Numbered from the stretch's first letter, positions 1-11,899 are shown. The stretch: DNA of 64,000 nucleotides from Rhizoctonia solani (GCF_016906535.1 NC_057379.1:1736001-1800000), one strand, 5' to 3'. Numbers and translations: made by a program. The notes: generated by a model not told the origin, from the sequence alone.

Positions 1-225
1 AGGACTTTAGGTCCAGTAACTACTTAGTCCACTCAGTTCCACGTTGCCTTAAGCGGCTTCTTCACTGTACTTAGGTAGCTCGTCATCGCCCTTACAGGCT
101 TCGTCACCGTAGTATAGTTGGCCGTTGTCGTAGGTAGCTTGCTCGTCGCCTTAAGCAACATTTACTTAGTTTACAACCGGCCGCAAGTGCCCACCTCCTC
201 GACGTCCTTACAGACGTCTAGGACA
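1..225 (+). mobile_element. Family A LTR, 3' part (cut by window start)
   Basis: The sequence matches the 3' third of the family A LTR that is complete at 48178-48748, including the repeated pyrimidine-rich GCCTTAAGC motifs and the terminal GTCTAGGACA. It ends exactly where the NLR-like coding sequence resumes on the minus strand, so the LTR lies inside that gene. Its other end and the matching target-site copy lie outside the window, so solo LTR versus full element cannot be decided. Confidence 0.8.
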
Positions 226-867
226 CCTGCCATGCCACTCATCCAGAAGATGTTAGGCTTTGCTGGATCAAGTGACCATTGCTCAAGCTCAAGTAGGATC
301 TTGACTTGTGTGTCTTTGGTGCAGGCTCAACAATTGATCTCTTTGGACAGCAAGGAGTTGTATGTGGCAGAGTTGATGGGTGAGAGCAATTTGAGGTGAG
401 AGTCCTGTTTGCACCAACAGTCAATATTGCAAATCAGCTATCTTGCTAGCCTACCATAAGTTGTTCTTCAAGTATGCCCCAAATCTTTAGATTTGCTTTG
501 GTCTGTTTGTTTCATCAGTTGTATATTCTGTATATGTATGTGCACTACTTGCCTGTAGCTCCTCAAGGATATCAGCTATGCGCCTGTATCTGTTCAGTAC
601 TTTGTCTTCATCCTGCTTGGCTTGCCTGTAGTACCCTCCTGTTCTACGCTCCTGCCTGTTGCTGATGATTGCCACTTGCTCTTTGACAGACCTTTTGTTG
701 TTGTGAGCTTTCCAAGCCCAGATAGGCCTGCACTACTCACGCTGCTGTCCTAGACATCTGTAAGGATGTTGAGGGTGTGGGCACTTGTGGCTGTGTGACT
801 AATACAGTAAACCACTTAAGGCGGCAATGAGGTACCCTACAACAACAAACTGACTAACTACAACAAC

Positions 868-1037
868 TGTCATAAACAGAGGAAAATAGAACTAGCCGGA
901 ATTGAACCAGCTTGACCACTAAGCCATAGCCCTATTATTCCTCTGCTGACAACCCATGATTACACCTGCTACCCCCAAATTTGGGCTTGGGCCAGCATGC
1001 AACCACTTGTACTGGTCATGTGACCATGTCCAGGACA
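868..1037. mobile_element. Mini-LTR: 170-bp TG...CA element with tRNA-like hairpin
   Basis: The element starts TGTCATAAACAG, ends GTCCAGGACA, and is flanked by the perfect 5-bp duplication ACAAC (863-867 and 1038-1042) inside a family A LTR. That is the signature of LTR integration, at a size far below any autonomous element. It carries a tRNA-like fold (877-945, minus strand) and the palindrome GGTCATGTGACC. A second, right-truncated copy is at 25967-26073. It may be a solo LTR of a miniature (TRIM/SMART-like) family; no internal region or full two-LTR copy is visible here. Confidence 0.75.
877..945 (-). ncRNA. tRNA-like hairpin lacking an anticodon arm
   Basis: Read on the minus strand, the outer ends pair (CAGAGGAATAATAG with CTATTTTCCTCTG). 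Inside are a D-arm-like hairpin (GCTT-AGTGGTC-AAGC) and, directly after it, a T-arm-like hairpin (CTGG-TTCAATT-CCGG, 7-nt loop). TGGCTTAGTGG matches the eukaryotic tRNA A box. GGTTCAATTCC matches the B box except for one CG to CA change. Only 7 nt separate the boxes, so the anticodon and variable regions are absent. Whether it is transcribed is unknown. Confidence 0.6.
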
Positions 1038-2082
1038 ACAACCACGCGCTATAAGGCGGTGGTGAGCTATGTATGTACAGCAAGATTGACACTTAAGGCG
1101 TGTAACTAAGTGTCTTACTGGGCTGTAAGGCCCTTGTACAATGTGGGATGCAACAAGGTAATTGACCTGGGTGTTACCGTGGTTGGTTGGCCTCCTTATA
1201 TAATCTACAGGTTGACTAATTACAAATACACTAAAGCAAATACTGTATCAAATGAGAACCCCGCTCTGCAGTTGGTCTTACTCATGCCTACATGTTGATG
1301 ACGTGTCAAGCTGAGGTCATCTGAGTGAGTCAGCTGATGTCATTGGTGGAGGTGGCTACGTGTGATGAGTAAGCGGATGGGGATGTGGCTTGGCGCTTAG
1401 CGTATGATATAAGCGCCAAGTCACGTGATTGAAAATCTAGTCTGTTTGCCTTTGTTTAAATCCAAGAAAATGGGAATAGATTCCCTGGTATTGAGTGTGT
1501 CTATGACAGCTGCTATTCCTTTCAAGAAGTCAGGAACCTGGGTCAATCTAGATGCCTTGATATGCTGATTGAGCAAAGTACTGAGCAACGTCAGCCTTTT
1601 TGCCAGGGCATCAAGTTTGCTGCAATGCTTCAAGCTGAGCTAGATAAAAGCCAAGGTCAACATAGGCAGGAGAGCAAAAGATATATGTAACCAACCTCTA
1701 TGCACTCAATACAGGCCAGCAGACCTTCAATAGCTGCTTGCAGAGGTGGGAACACCTGTGCGCCGTTGTGCAATGTTCTCAGTGCATTGGTAAGAAACGG
1801 GACAGCAGTAGAAGCAGTGGATGCGGTCACAGTGGAAGGTGCAAGTGTTGATTTGATTCTGTCTGCCTTGCGCTCAATATATGCACCAAGGGCTTTCATG
1901 CCTATTGCTTCCAAAAAACCTAGGCCAGAGACAGTTGTTGAACTGGATGATATGCAAGCGCGAGGTTGTCCAGGCAAAGGGTTGATGATGGGTGTTTGCA
2001 GGAGTTTCAGGGTCCATATCACATGGCACGTTTTCCTGGATTTTTTTTTCGGATACAATTTATTACAAGGACCCGAGCACAT

Positions 2083-4924
2083 GGTCGGACACCCTGGCTA
2101 TGCTAGAGTGAGGCTACATACATAGCGGAGAACAAGAGAGAATAAACACCGGCAAGGCAGAGAGAACACGCAGTGCGGGTGAGACTACGTCGCAATAGTA
2201 GAGCCTGACAGAACCGTGGCTCCGGAGGCACGACCGGATCAGGTACAGGGTGAGAGCAGAAGGATGAGAGAGGGCAAACAAAAAAAAGAGAGAGAGAGAG
2301 GCAGAGGCAGAGGCAGAGGCATATAGGGACGCATCGGGCATAAATAATTAAAGTAAAATAACAAACGTATTTCTGGAGAAAGCCGATATCCTGAAAAGTA
2401 CACGCAAACGAGGCAGCCATGGCTTTCGCGCGGTGGCGGGCAAAGGTTGCAGTCACAGTGATGGTAACGGTGAGTGAGCTGTACCCGTCGTCACCCATCG
2501 TTTAGTTTTGTTTTTCGCATTCCACTCAATTTATGTTTATATCGGATTTTTTCCCTTACTTTATGCCCTTGTCCTTAGTATAGATTGTCATGTCGGTTAT
2601 ACACACGGTCCCATACCCTCCTTCGGTATGTAAGCTATCAAATAGCTCTGATGTTACTTCTCTTAAGGTACTGGTGTTCACTCATTTCCGTACGAAACAT
2701 GGTCAGGTCAGATACCGCAACTCTTTCTGTTTCTTCAAATGCATAAAGCACGTCGATTTTTGTATGCTCCACATTCTTGGACTTTTAGTATTGTAGTGCC
2801 CATGGGGGTTGGCCCCTCCAAGCCGTGAGCTGTACCCTGCATATCGCATTATCGGATATAGGATCTGCACGCTTTTTGTATCTTCAATAAATTCCCGCGA
2901 TAATAATCAGAAAAAATAGTCTTGGAGGATGCATACGTAATCATGCGCATACCTTTTGAATCTCTAAATATCACGCATATATGTGCAGACCTCGCGTCAG
3001 AACCCAGGTTACACTACGGGGGTCCGGGAGGCCCTCACTTCACTAAGTTTAATTCTACAACTCGATTGAATCACCCGGTCCAAACTCTGACCAAAGGTAA
3101 CTTGAACTCTGTGTGTTGAACGAAAGAACGAAGGAGAGAAAAGATGTCTGCTGACTTGACTTACGACTTGCCTGATAACTCACCTTGTGAATCTTTCTAT
3201 GTTCTCTTTTATGTGAGGCTGTGATTCGGAGCTTGCGGAGATGCACGAGCCGGGACTTGGCCGCAGGAAGGCGGGGGCTGGAGTGGCCCAACCACGTAGC
3301 TACTCGATGTCAGTGGTCGACCACACTCGTACGGCGTGCTCGGCCTTCCGATGCGCCTCTATTTTCCTAAGTTCCACCCACAGTCCCGATGCAGTACTCG
3401 GTGCATGTGTGTCAATTACCGGCCTCATCGACAACTTGAGTCAGCCTAAGTCGGCTTATGTAAGCTTAAGTTATCGACATTTTCTCTTATCTTCTGCCCT
3501 GCTATGACTGTCGTCAGGGATGGCTCGCTCGCCCGCGAGTGCTCTTCGCGACTTGGTGTCCCAGACATATCCGGTGCGCGCTCTGCGCCGGAGCCGAGAT
3601 TCATGATATTGCTGCTCAATAGACTTGTAGATATACAGATCAAGAAATTCAAGGAACGGAATTGAAGACTTTGATGGTGAGTTGGAATGGAACTACAGAT
3701 AGTTCCGACTACTTCCAGGTATGGGCACATATGTTTGTTCAGCCGTGTGTGGTGTGATTCAAACTAGCAGTATACATGCGTATAATTCCAGGATTTGGCC
3801 GGAGATATAACAGAAATAGCACACTTCTTGATTGAAGCTTGGCGGTTTACGTGATTGGAAAGTCGTGAGAGTATTAAAAGCATTATCACTACTAGGAAAT
3901 AACAAGAGCATTAAGACCTCAATCCCACCAATATCTAAATACACACCAGCGTATTCTTTCTTTAGCTATGACGCCAAAATAGCATAAATGCAACGTGTTT
4001 TGAACGAATCAATCGACAGTTAGTGCACTGATTGAAGCGTGCCATGCTGTACCGCCTTATATTTGTATGACACCATTATAGGTGTGAAGGATAGGGGGAT
4101 CAGTATCAAGGAGAAGCTGACGTGAATGCCGGTCGGCAGACCTACGGCGCTGTAACCAAGCGGCATATAAAATAAAGGTACTTTGCAAATGCTACAATTG
4201 TCGAAGCTACGATTCACACGAGTCTATCTGTATACTTTGTACTACATGACTATTCATTTGATTCAGACACCGCCACGCGTACGGTTGGCTTCTGCATCAA
4301 GTGATCGACAAAAGTAAGACCACAACAATTACATCACCCATTCACTCATAACTCGTCACTCGATTGATCGACACTAGCATCTGACGTCGCTCGATAAGCC
4401 CCACCAGAGGCGCGATTTATTTGGATCGTAATCTCGCGGGAGGGTGATCATAATCGGACAAGCGCAAATTACGAAGAAGCCGTAAGGGTTATCGTGAGCC
4501 ACCAATTTCGGATCACAAACACGTTTTGCCCCCAAGGTCAACTCGTCGTACGTGTGAGTCGTAGGCCATGTAAGCCCGACTGCAAATGTTTGAGAGTGCC
4601 TGTCCGCAGACCGGAGGACGAAGCGGCGAGCTGAAGAAGAGCAATGTGCCTGGTACGCAGTGAAGGGCTGTGTCGGTACGGAGTCGGCCGGGGTCTCGAC
4701 CAGTCATCAACGGCCCAATGCGGCGATCGTTCGAGGAGAAAGTCTTCCCCAATTTCCCAAATCCAAGACAACTCGCGTCTTCGGTCCCTCGCTCGCCTCT
4801 TTCCAGCTCACATGTGCATACGATCGACAGGCGAGTGGATGACATAATCAGTGGAGCGGATCGGAAGCAAAACAATGACTTAAGGACGAGTGGGTTTCCC
4901 TTGTGCTACCCAACTACCACCCAC
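2083..4924. other. Gene-poor intergenic region
   Basis: I see no open frame here with a recognisable domain, sensible splice pattern or composition unlike chance. Short frames exist on both strands but stay under about 130 codons. A purine-rich microsatellite (GA repeats followed by GGCAGA repeats) lies at 2280-2322 and explains the Ser/Leu-rich minus-strand frame over it. The last few hundred bases probably contain the promoter of the channel gene that starts at 4925. Confidence 0.5.
2280..2322. repeat. GA/GGCAGA microsatellite
   Basis: An A-run and GA dinucleotide repeats are followed by several tandem AGGC-containing hexamers. Simple-sequence repeat. Confidence 0.85.
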
Positions 4925-7900
4925 ATGTCGTACGTCCCCCCAAGTTGGTTGTTAGACTCGTGCTTATGATCATTCTAGAGACGTTCAGGAAGCGTCGTCG
5001 GCCTCGACGTCGTCATTTGTAGCAGCGTTGGTGCTGAATGCTGCGATATTCGGAGCCGAGATTGTCGCCTTCACAGTACTACGAAGGAGCTTCCCTGCAA
5101 TCTATGAGCCCAGGAGCAGATTCCTTCCCGAGGGGTATGTCCAGCAAAAATTCCATTGCGTTCGTTATCCCAATTGCTTTACTTGCTCATAGTAAACGAC
5201 AACGCCCCCTTGGAGAAGGTTTACTATCTTGGCCTATTACAATATTCAAAGCCGACCATGAAGACATAAAGATGCACAACGGCATGGACGCATACTTCTT
5301 CGTCCGATTCTTGCGAATGATGGTTCGCATATTCTTGCCATTTTGGTATGCACATCAGCTCGAAGTCACCGTCTCTTGGCATTGACCTAGGCCCGATTAG
5401 GATTGTATCATGGATTATTCTCTTACCCGTTGATGCGGCCGGGGTGAACAACAAAACCCAACTCGACCAGTTTACATTTGGCAATATACCCTCCGACTCT
5501 CAAGTCCGATATGCAGCACACTTGATCCTCGCCTGGCTAGGCACCTTCTGGGTCTTGTTCAACATCAAGAAGGAAATGAGGAACTTTGTGGAACAGAGGC
5601 ACCGTCACTTAGTTAATCCTATCCATTCTGCAAGCGCTCAAGCAAACACGGTGTTGATCACTGGTGTACCTCGTAAATTTTTGGACGAAGACGCGTTGGC
5701 ACAGTTGTTCCAACACGTACCCGGTGGTGTGAAGAAAGTTTGGTTGAATCGGTAAGCGGTTGCTTTGCCATCCTGCAATATTTGTTTCAAATTCTGTTTT
5801 CCAGGGACTTGAAAGATCTTCCAGACATTTATGACCGGCGTACCGCAGCATCCAATAAACTTGAATCTGCGGAGTTTAACCTCGTTGCTACTGCCCAGAA
5901 GCTGCATCGCAAACACAATCTGGCGCTAGCTAAGGCAGCCAAGAAGGGGCAAGACATCACGACCGTCAAGCCTCCTGTTCCCGACGCGGATCTCGAGAAT
6001 GCGGCTGTCGCCGATCGATATGTTCCTCGCTCGCAGCGGCCAACACACCGACTTCCTCCTTTCAAGTGGTTGCCTTTTGGATTGCCCTTCATGGGCGAGA
6101 AAGTTGATACAATCGAATGGGCTCGCAAAGAAGTTGTCGAATCCGAGAAATTGCTGTCTGAAGGGCGCAGGAAGCTGGCCGAAGACAGATCTAACGTTGG
6201 TGTCGACATGAACGAGAACTACCCTCCTCTCAACTCTGCCTTCATCCTATTCAACCAACAAATCGGCGCACACATGGCTGCTCAAATTACAATTCACAAC
6301 CAACCCTACCGAATGGCCGAGAAATATACCGAGGTTGCGCCTGCAGATGTGATCTGGGGTAATCTAGGAATTAACCCTTACGAAGCGCAAATTCGTCGAG
6401 CAATTAGCTACGCCGCGACGGCTGGTCTTATTATCTTCTGGGCAATTCCTGGTACGTTTTCAAATTGGCGCTACTGGCTGGAACTAATGGGATTTGTTAG
6501 TCTCCTTCGTCGGTATCGTATCCAATGTTGCCCAACTCTGCGTTCGATTCAGTTGGATGCGATGGCTTTGCGAGCTCCCTGACCCTGTAGTCGGCATTAT
6601 CTCCGGTATCCTTCCTCCCGTCGCACTCGCCATCCTGATGATGCTCTTGCCGATTGTACTCCGTTTGCTTGCTCGGTTCGAGGGAATCCCGAGGTTTACT
6701 GGCCTCGAGTTGAGCTTGATGACCCGATACTTTATTTTCCAAGTAGTAGTGAGTAATTTTCGCCATCTTTTAGTATTTATTCGGAAATTAACCACTAGAT
6801 GCTAGCACTCGTTCCTCATCGTCACCCTTTCTTCAGGTCTTATCGCTGCTCTGCCTGAACTGGCCTCCAATCCCACCAGCATTCCAACCATTTTGGCGGA
6901 GAAATTACCCGAGGCTTCAACATTCTTCTTGACTTATGCAATCCTACAAGGTACGTTAGCTGCGAGCCCATGCCCGGATCAGACGCTGACGCGTGTATAA
7001 AGGATTGGCTGGAAGCGCCGGAGGTTTGCTACAAATCGTCCCGTTGGTGGTATATTATGTTAAATTGTACATCCTTGGAAGGTGAGTCTCTAGTTATTCT
7101 ACTCGGTTTTGGCCACCGGTTTATTGATACAACTCTTAGCACGCCTCGTTCTATCTACAATATCAAGTATTCGCTTCGAAACGTTGCCTGGGGTACATTG
7201 TTCCCTGCCATGACGTTGATTACCGTCATTGGACTTGCGTAAGTTTTTTCTTTCTCTTTTTCTTTCGCATCAACATGGAGGGGAAAGTGGAGAGTTGCGC
7301 ATGAGGGTTTTCATTGAGTTCCCGCCTCGCTTCATCCTGATCAGGAATTTGGGGCTGGTTGATCGGACCTGCCTCCTCGATCTGGGTGACCGACTTCGCA
7401 ATGCCGTAAGGCTTCTGGATTTTCGTGAGGTCATGCCGGTTGGGTACATCGGCAGAACTGGCTCGGCGTCTTGCCGCTCTTGCCTTGCATCTCGGTCCCA
7501 TCAGCATCCTCTGTTCCATTCTCTTCGCTCCTATCATAATCACCTGCCCCAATGTACTCACGTGAACTCTTAGGTACTCGATCATCTCTCCTATCATCAA
7601 CGGTCTTGTCTGCGTCGCCTTCTTCCTGTTCTACCAAGTATGGAAATATCTGTTCTTGTGGCAGATGGGCCAGCCTGAGGCGGGAGATACTGGAGGTAGG
7701 CAAAGCTTTTTCAACGACGACGGGATTTGCTGACGTTCTGTCATAGGAATGTTTTTCCCCAAGGCCATGCAACATATTTTCGTTGGCTTGTATATTGAAC
7801 AGATTTGCCTCTGCGCTCTATTTTTCCTCTCTCGCGATGCACAACTCCGTCCTTCGGCTGTTCCACAAGGAGCATTGATGGTTGTACTCATTGTTATTAC

Positions 7901-8516
7901 TGTAAGTCTACGCCCGCACTCTAGCCTTGACGGTTATTGATGATCACTTGAACAGGCCGGTTATCAATTCGTGATCAATGACTCGTACAATGCTCTTATA
8001 CACCCACTTCCTCTCACCCTCGCTCATAAATCCCATGGGATGCCCAAGGAGCATCACCCAAGTCAGGATGAAGACATCGTCCGTGATGAAGATGACATGC
8101 GCGAACGGGACTTTGGTCGCCAATCTTCAGACTCTGGAACTCGACCACTCAACAAGAACGGAAACCCTCTCAGCGCCGAACAGCAAGCCAAACTCGACAA
8201 GATGGAGCGTGAACGTGCCGAGCACGAGATGATTGCCAAGTCAGCTCCTCCCAAGGCTGAAACTTATGGAAAGAACGTCGCGGAGGAAGGAAAGCGCAAC
8301 GATGGTCCAGAGGACTTTACGCATCCCGCTGCAGTCGAACCACAGCGCGTTATATGGCTCCCGAAGGATGCTTTGGGTGTTGCCGAGGCCGAGGAGCAAG
8401 AGCTCAAGTCCCAGGGTATTGAGGTCTCGACGGACAATGCGGTGATTGACGAAAAGGGACATGTTGAAGTTACTGGTCCACCACCTGGTGGGGATGATGA
8501 TGCTCTCTTTGGTTAA
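4925..8516 (+). CDS. CSC1/OSCA-type (DUF221, RSN1/PHM7 family) membrane channel
   Basis: Twelve exons can be joined with GT-AG introns and unbroken phase: 4925-4929, 4979-5134, 5193-5345, 5401-5751, 5805-6451, 6501-6748, 6806-6950, 7003-7081, 7140-7238, 7574-7695, 7747-7901 and 7956-8516. They give about 906 residues, normal for fungal members. The 5-nt first exon (ATGTC) supplies the start and joins cleanly to SDVQEAS. In order the protein shows an N-terminal membrane segment (FVAALVLNAAIFGAEIVAF), a second helix with LLPVDAAGVNN, the long cytosolic insert (ITGVPRKF, then the charged coiled region LAKAAKKGQ), a cluster of hydrophobic helices including SIISPIINGLVC, and a charged hydrophilic tail. 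Family members are osmosensitive or mechanosensitive cation channels in the plasma or ER membrane. All introns are 49-58 bp except the 335-bp one at 7239-7573. Function beyond the family is inferred. Confidence 0.88.
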
Positions 8517-9290
8517 CCGTACAGTCCCACTCTTTCTCATTTTCAATTTTTAACAAGGATATACGGCTTGTCTGCTTCTATTCATTTACTCTCTATATCC
8601 CTAACTTTTACCTCCTACCTACCGCTTCCCACTTCTACTCTACGCTCGCCAATTCCGAATTTCCGTCCCAGTTTACTCTCAATTTCCTTCTGCTCTAATG
8701 ATGACCGGTGTACGATGCCCCGAGGTGATTGATATCCTCCGTGTATTACGTTTTTATTGTCTGTGAATTGAATTGTTGCCAGTTTGGTTGAGCAGCATTG
8801 TCGTGTACGCGGAATAATGAGATAGGTTATAAAAGTACCAGTCGATTGTCGTGGCAACTCAACAGATGTCTGGTCAACGTTATTACACATATATACGTAG
8901 ACTACTCAAACGGACTGGTTATAATAGAAGCCGGTACTTTGGCGACCTATTTCAAACGATCATCAGTAGTCGAATACTTTGTTAACAAATGGATATTCCA
9001 AGCTCATCTGATGCAATTATGCCTTGCCGCGCATATCATATCGCTTAGATACTTGTGCATCTTGTTCAATCAAAATCAGTGGTCCGACAATGGAAATCAA
9101 CCGCCGAACCGCTGGTCATTGCACTTGGCAAGTATTACAACCAGCCGACGTGCCTTGAAACCACTTACTTGAGTCGCTGGGAGCGAATTCCAGGACAATC
9201 TAGTAGCTTGCATTGACTGGTCACTCGAAGTTCTGCGAACAACGTTCTATCAGCAATTAAAGCAAACGCGGGGATTTTTCGCGAAAATAC
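8517..9290. other. 3' flank of the channel gene; no further gene seen
   Basis: The pyrimidine-rich sequence after the TAA at 8514-8516 is likely 3' UTR. A plus-strand frame at about 8798-9172 shows no recognisable domain or splice support, so I do not call it. Confidence 0.4.
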
Positions 9291-9519
9291 GAAACCGGAT
9301 TGTACCTTCCATTTCCTGTATTCCCGAGGAGATTCTATGCGGAATTTTGTTGATGTGGTTTACACACCCGCAGAGAATGTCTGGGTCAGCCGTCCTGCGA
9401 TGTTGAAACGTGTACGAGTCATTTATCAAGGATGCAGTTTGTTCGGCGTCTGTACAAAATTGAGAGCTATTTGCTTGGCTCGGCCTATTTTCTGGACCGT
9501 CGTACTCAATAATGTATGA
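9291..9519 (+). pseudogene. F-box-like fragment with frameshift
   Basis: One frame reads ...PSISCIPEEILCGIL, which resembles an F-box core (L/I-P-x-E-I-L-x-x-I). About 30 bases later the adjacent frame reads VCTKLRAICLARPIFWTVV, resembling the second half of a fungal F-box (VCxxW/L-R-x-I-A-x-x-x-P-x-x-W). The two halves are in different frames and no intron fits between them, so this looks like a decayed copy. F-box families are large and fast-evolving in agaricomycetes. The call rests only on motif resemblance and is weak. Confidence 0.35.
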
Positions 9520-11899
9520 CCCTCTCGAAACTTGTTGACGCCCCTTGCCAGCTGAGCCAAGCTTCCCGAGATATAGCGATAAGACATTGAACGTCAAGTT
9601 CTGAAATCTGGACAAGGAGCTACTTCAAGGTTTGTACTCCGTCGGAGCTCGCAGGGCAACTTATTTCCCTGAAACAATGACTTTGCTCTTACTTCATGGT
9701 TGATACAGCAGACGGCCTTGCCTCGAAAATCGTGGTGAAAAGTCACCCCCTGGAAGGCATGACGTTGGGACTGGCATGTAGCTCAAGAATACCCACCCCT
9801 ATGGATAGTAAGAAGCTGTAAAAGAGAAAAATGAGCTTGGATTATGACTTTGGCTTAGGCTATCCTCCTTTCAGCTTGTATTATCTAATAACCGTAGTAG
9901 CCGCACGGCAAGTTGTGAGCTATGGGGGCTATAATTTTGGTATTAAGTTTTAGAGTTTGGTGCACCACATGTTTTCAATAAGAATAAGTGAAGTTTTAAC
10001 CTTTCACTCTTTGAGTAGAGCTGATACTGACAGATTTATTTGTGCTATATCATCCTCGTTAGCATCATCATTCAAAGGCACCAACATATTTGCCTCTATG
10101 TGTTATATAACCACGCCAATGAACAATTGACAAACGACCAGTTCTGATTTTCACAACCATCGTTTCATGGATACTCGGATTTCCTCAAATGTAATCAGAG
10201 TTTAGCTCATCGTTTCTGTCTGGAATGCTAATATCGCTCATGTATAAATTGATGGTCCGTAGGTGGGAGAAGCTAGGGCATCACTAACTGACATGCTCAC
10301 TACTGACCCTGGGGCCTCTCGCTCCCGAGACCTCCACATATATGCGTATATGCCTACATGAGCAGCCTGCCGCCACAGTGCCGAGTCCAACCGGCAGTGG
10401 AGGATGCCGGACCCGGGTCCCGAAACATGGGCATGACTCGCGAGCCGGGTGGGCCAACTGCGCTCGGCAGACTTGGTGACAGGGACGGGGGGGGGGAGAG
10501 ACGACAGGCACGTTGCTCGATTGGTCCGTTGGCCGGATGTGGTCGATGTTCGAAACCGCTCCGTGAGTCGGCGCCCACGTGATATCGAAACGCCGGTTTC
10601 GTAGCTCCAGTGCTGGCCGTGCGGCTACGTCGCCCCACCTCACACTTACCTTGAACTGTCGACAGGTCTAGATACTATCTATCTGAGAGCTCCTACAAAC
10701 GGGATATCAAATGACCTTACTGCTCTTATTGACTTATCACTCAACTTTTGGGTGGGACCTGGTGATAGTAGCTAAATCAAACACCAGTAGTATCATTGCG
10801 CATTTTTGTCCCGAGAACTAACGCGGTGAAGCGGCATTTCCCCTTGGTTATTTACGCAGAAAAGGGCTGCGCTAAAGACGTTCGGTTTGATTACTATCAA
10901 AAATAGCATCCTCAAGTATCACTTATGCGCTGGCTCCTATGTTCTATAGTCGCATACTCTCATCAATAATAGACTAGCTTTATTTGATTATCAATATCAA
11001 GTTCGACTAATTCATTGAAATACATAGTGTGCGTTGAAATCTCGGAGAGCATCACTAAGGTCCAGGACCTGGGCCAGTTTGCTCATTCTGATTATGTGGG
11101 TTGGGAGATATGAGCACGAAACCAGGAACCATCAGTGGCTGTCCATTCGTAGGTTCATCCAGTTGATAGCTATTTTTTAAAGTGGGTCAAGGTTGTTTGG
11201 GTGATAGATAGGACCTATGCTTACAAAGCACGAACTGGTGTAAATGCGGCATTCCCAGCAATTGGATGATAACTGTTTTCATCATACTGTGGATGTTGAT
11301 CTTGCGGGACAACTGTAGTGAAATGTGTTAGGTGCGCCCTATTTGCCTGAATTACAACTTACCCCAATATTGTCTTTCAAATACAGGATTTCCCCAGTCT
11401 AAGGAGGGAACCATTCATTACTCATTGCAAGAAAATGAGAAAGAGACGCACCAAGAAGGTTTGTTAATGTCCTATCATTCGGACCACTACGAGCGACTCG
11501 GCGTGAGGGGCCAGCGAGGTAAGTTCCTAATCTCGTAACCACGATTCTACAAAGGATCATTAGTACGACTCATAGTTGTGGTCCGTAAAACCTACGAAGG
11601 GCTACAAAATTAAATGAGGTATTAGTTGAGAATTGATTATATAAGGGAGCATGCTTACATTCCATAGCGCTATCAATAGAGGCCCCCCGGAGTTACGGAT
11701 TATCACATGAATCTACAAAAGTCGAGAACTATACTCACCCATGCCTGTATGTGATCAGGTTCGGAGGGTTGTGGGTCTAAACCATACCCTGAATAGCAAT
11801 TGTGAGATTGGGAAACACTTAGTGGTTGAATCGAACTAACCGAGGTTTCGTAGGAATGGGTGTGAGTGAGCAACCACTGGACAAGGGCTGTGGTTAGTG
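9520..11899. other. Long region without a confident gene
   Basis: No complete gene is readable here. Around 10,330-10,650 the base composition turns notably GC-rich, including a run of nine G near 10,490. Frames there are open on both strands, which is expected of GC-rich sequence. Between about 10,900 and 11,900 the minus strand shows splice-like signals and may hold terminal exons of the chitinase gene to the right, but I could not assemble them. Confidence 0.4.

Larger units (their letters stand above)
746..1508 (-). mobile_element. Solo family A LTR (minus), with a nested mini-LTR
   Basis: The reverse complement matches the family A LTR end to end (TG...CA). It is flanked by the perfect 5-bp duplication GCTGC at 741-745 and 1509-1513. 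It is about 190 bp longer than the 571-bp LTR because a 170-bp element with its own target duplication is inserted at 868-1037. No internal coding region is present, so it is a solo LTR left by recombination. It interrupts the NLR-like gene right at a splice donor. Confidence 0.9.
226..2082 (-). pseudogene. NLR-like (NACHT) gene, N-terminal part, broken by LTR insertions
   Basis: On the minus strand four exons join in one frame: about 2082-1696, 1634-1509, 691-553 and 404-226. They encode the N-terminal helical region typical of agaricomycete NACHT/NLR proteins: a VFPPLQAAIEGLLACIE segment, a LAKRLTLLSTLLNQHI segment, a RQERRTGG...RYRRIADILEELQ helix, and then FWMSGMAG, the start of the NACHT P-loop. 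Such proteins are STAND NTPases used in fungal non-self recognition. A family A LTR (746-1508, TSD GCTGC) sits at the end of exon 2. A second LTR (ending at 225) begins directly after the codons for GMAG, removing the rest of the P-loop. An in-frame TGA at 327-329 sits where CGA (Arg) would fit. The intron after 553 has a GC donor (CAG/GCAAGT). The start codon is uncertain. Family membership is an inference from motif resemblance; the breaks are seen directly. Confidence 0.72.

Noticed and set aside
877..945. A functional tRNA gene
   Set aside because: No anticodon arm or variable region is possible between the A and B boxes, and no CCA-proximal acceptor of normal geometry; called tRNA-like only.
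2103..2498. Minus-strand 131-codon frame rich in Ser/Leu
   Set aside because: It is created by the GA/GGCAGA microsatellite and has no domain or splice context.
7226..7600. Open frames on both strands over the long intron of the channel gene
   Set aside because: The flanking exons join in phase across it and encode contiguous conserved membrane segments, so I treat it as intron (listed as a finding, not a gene).
10284..10643. 119-codon minus-strand frame
   Set aside because: GC-rich composition opens several overlapping frames on both strands; no motif supports any of them.
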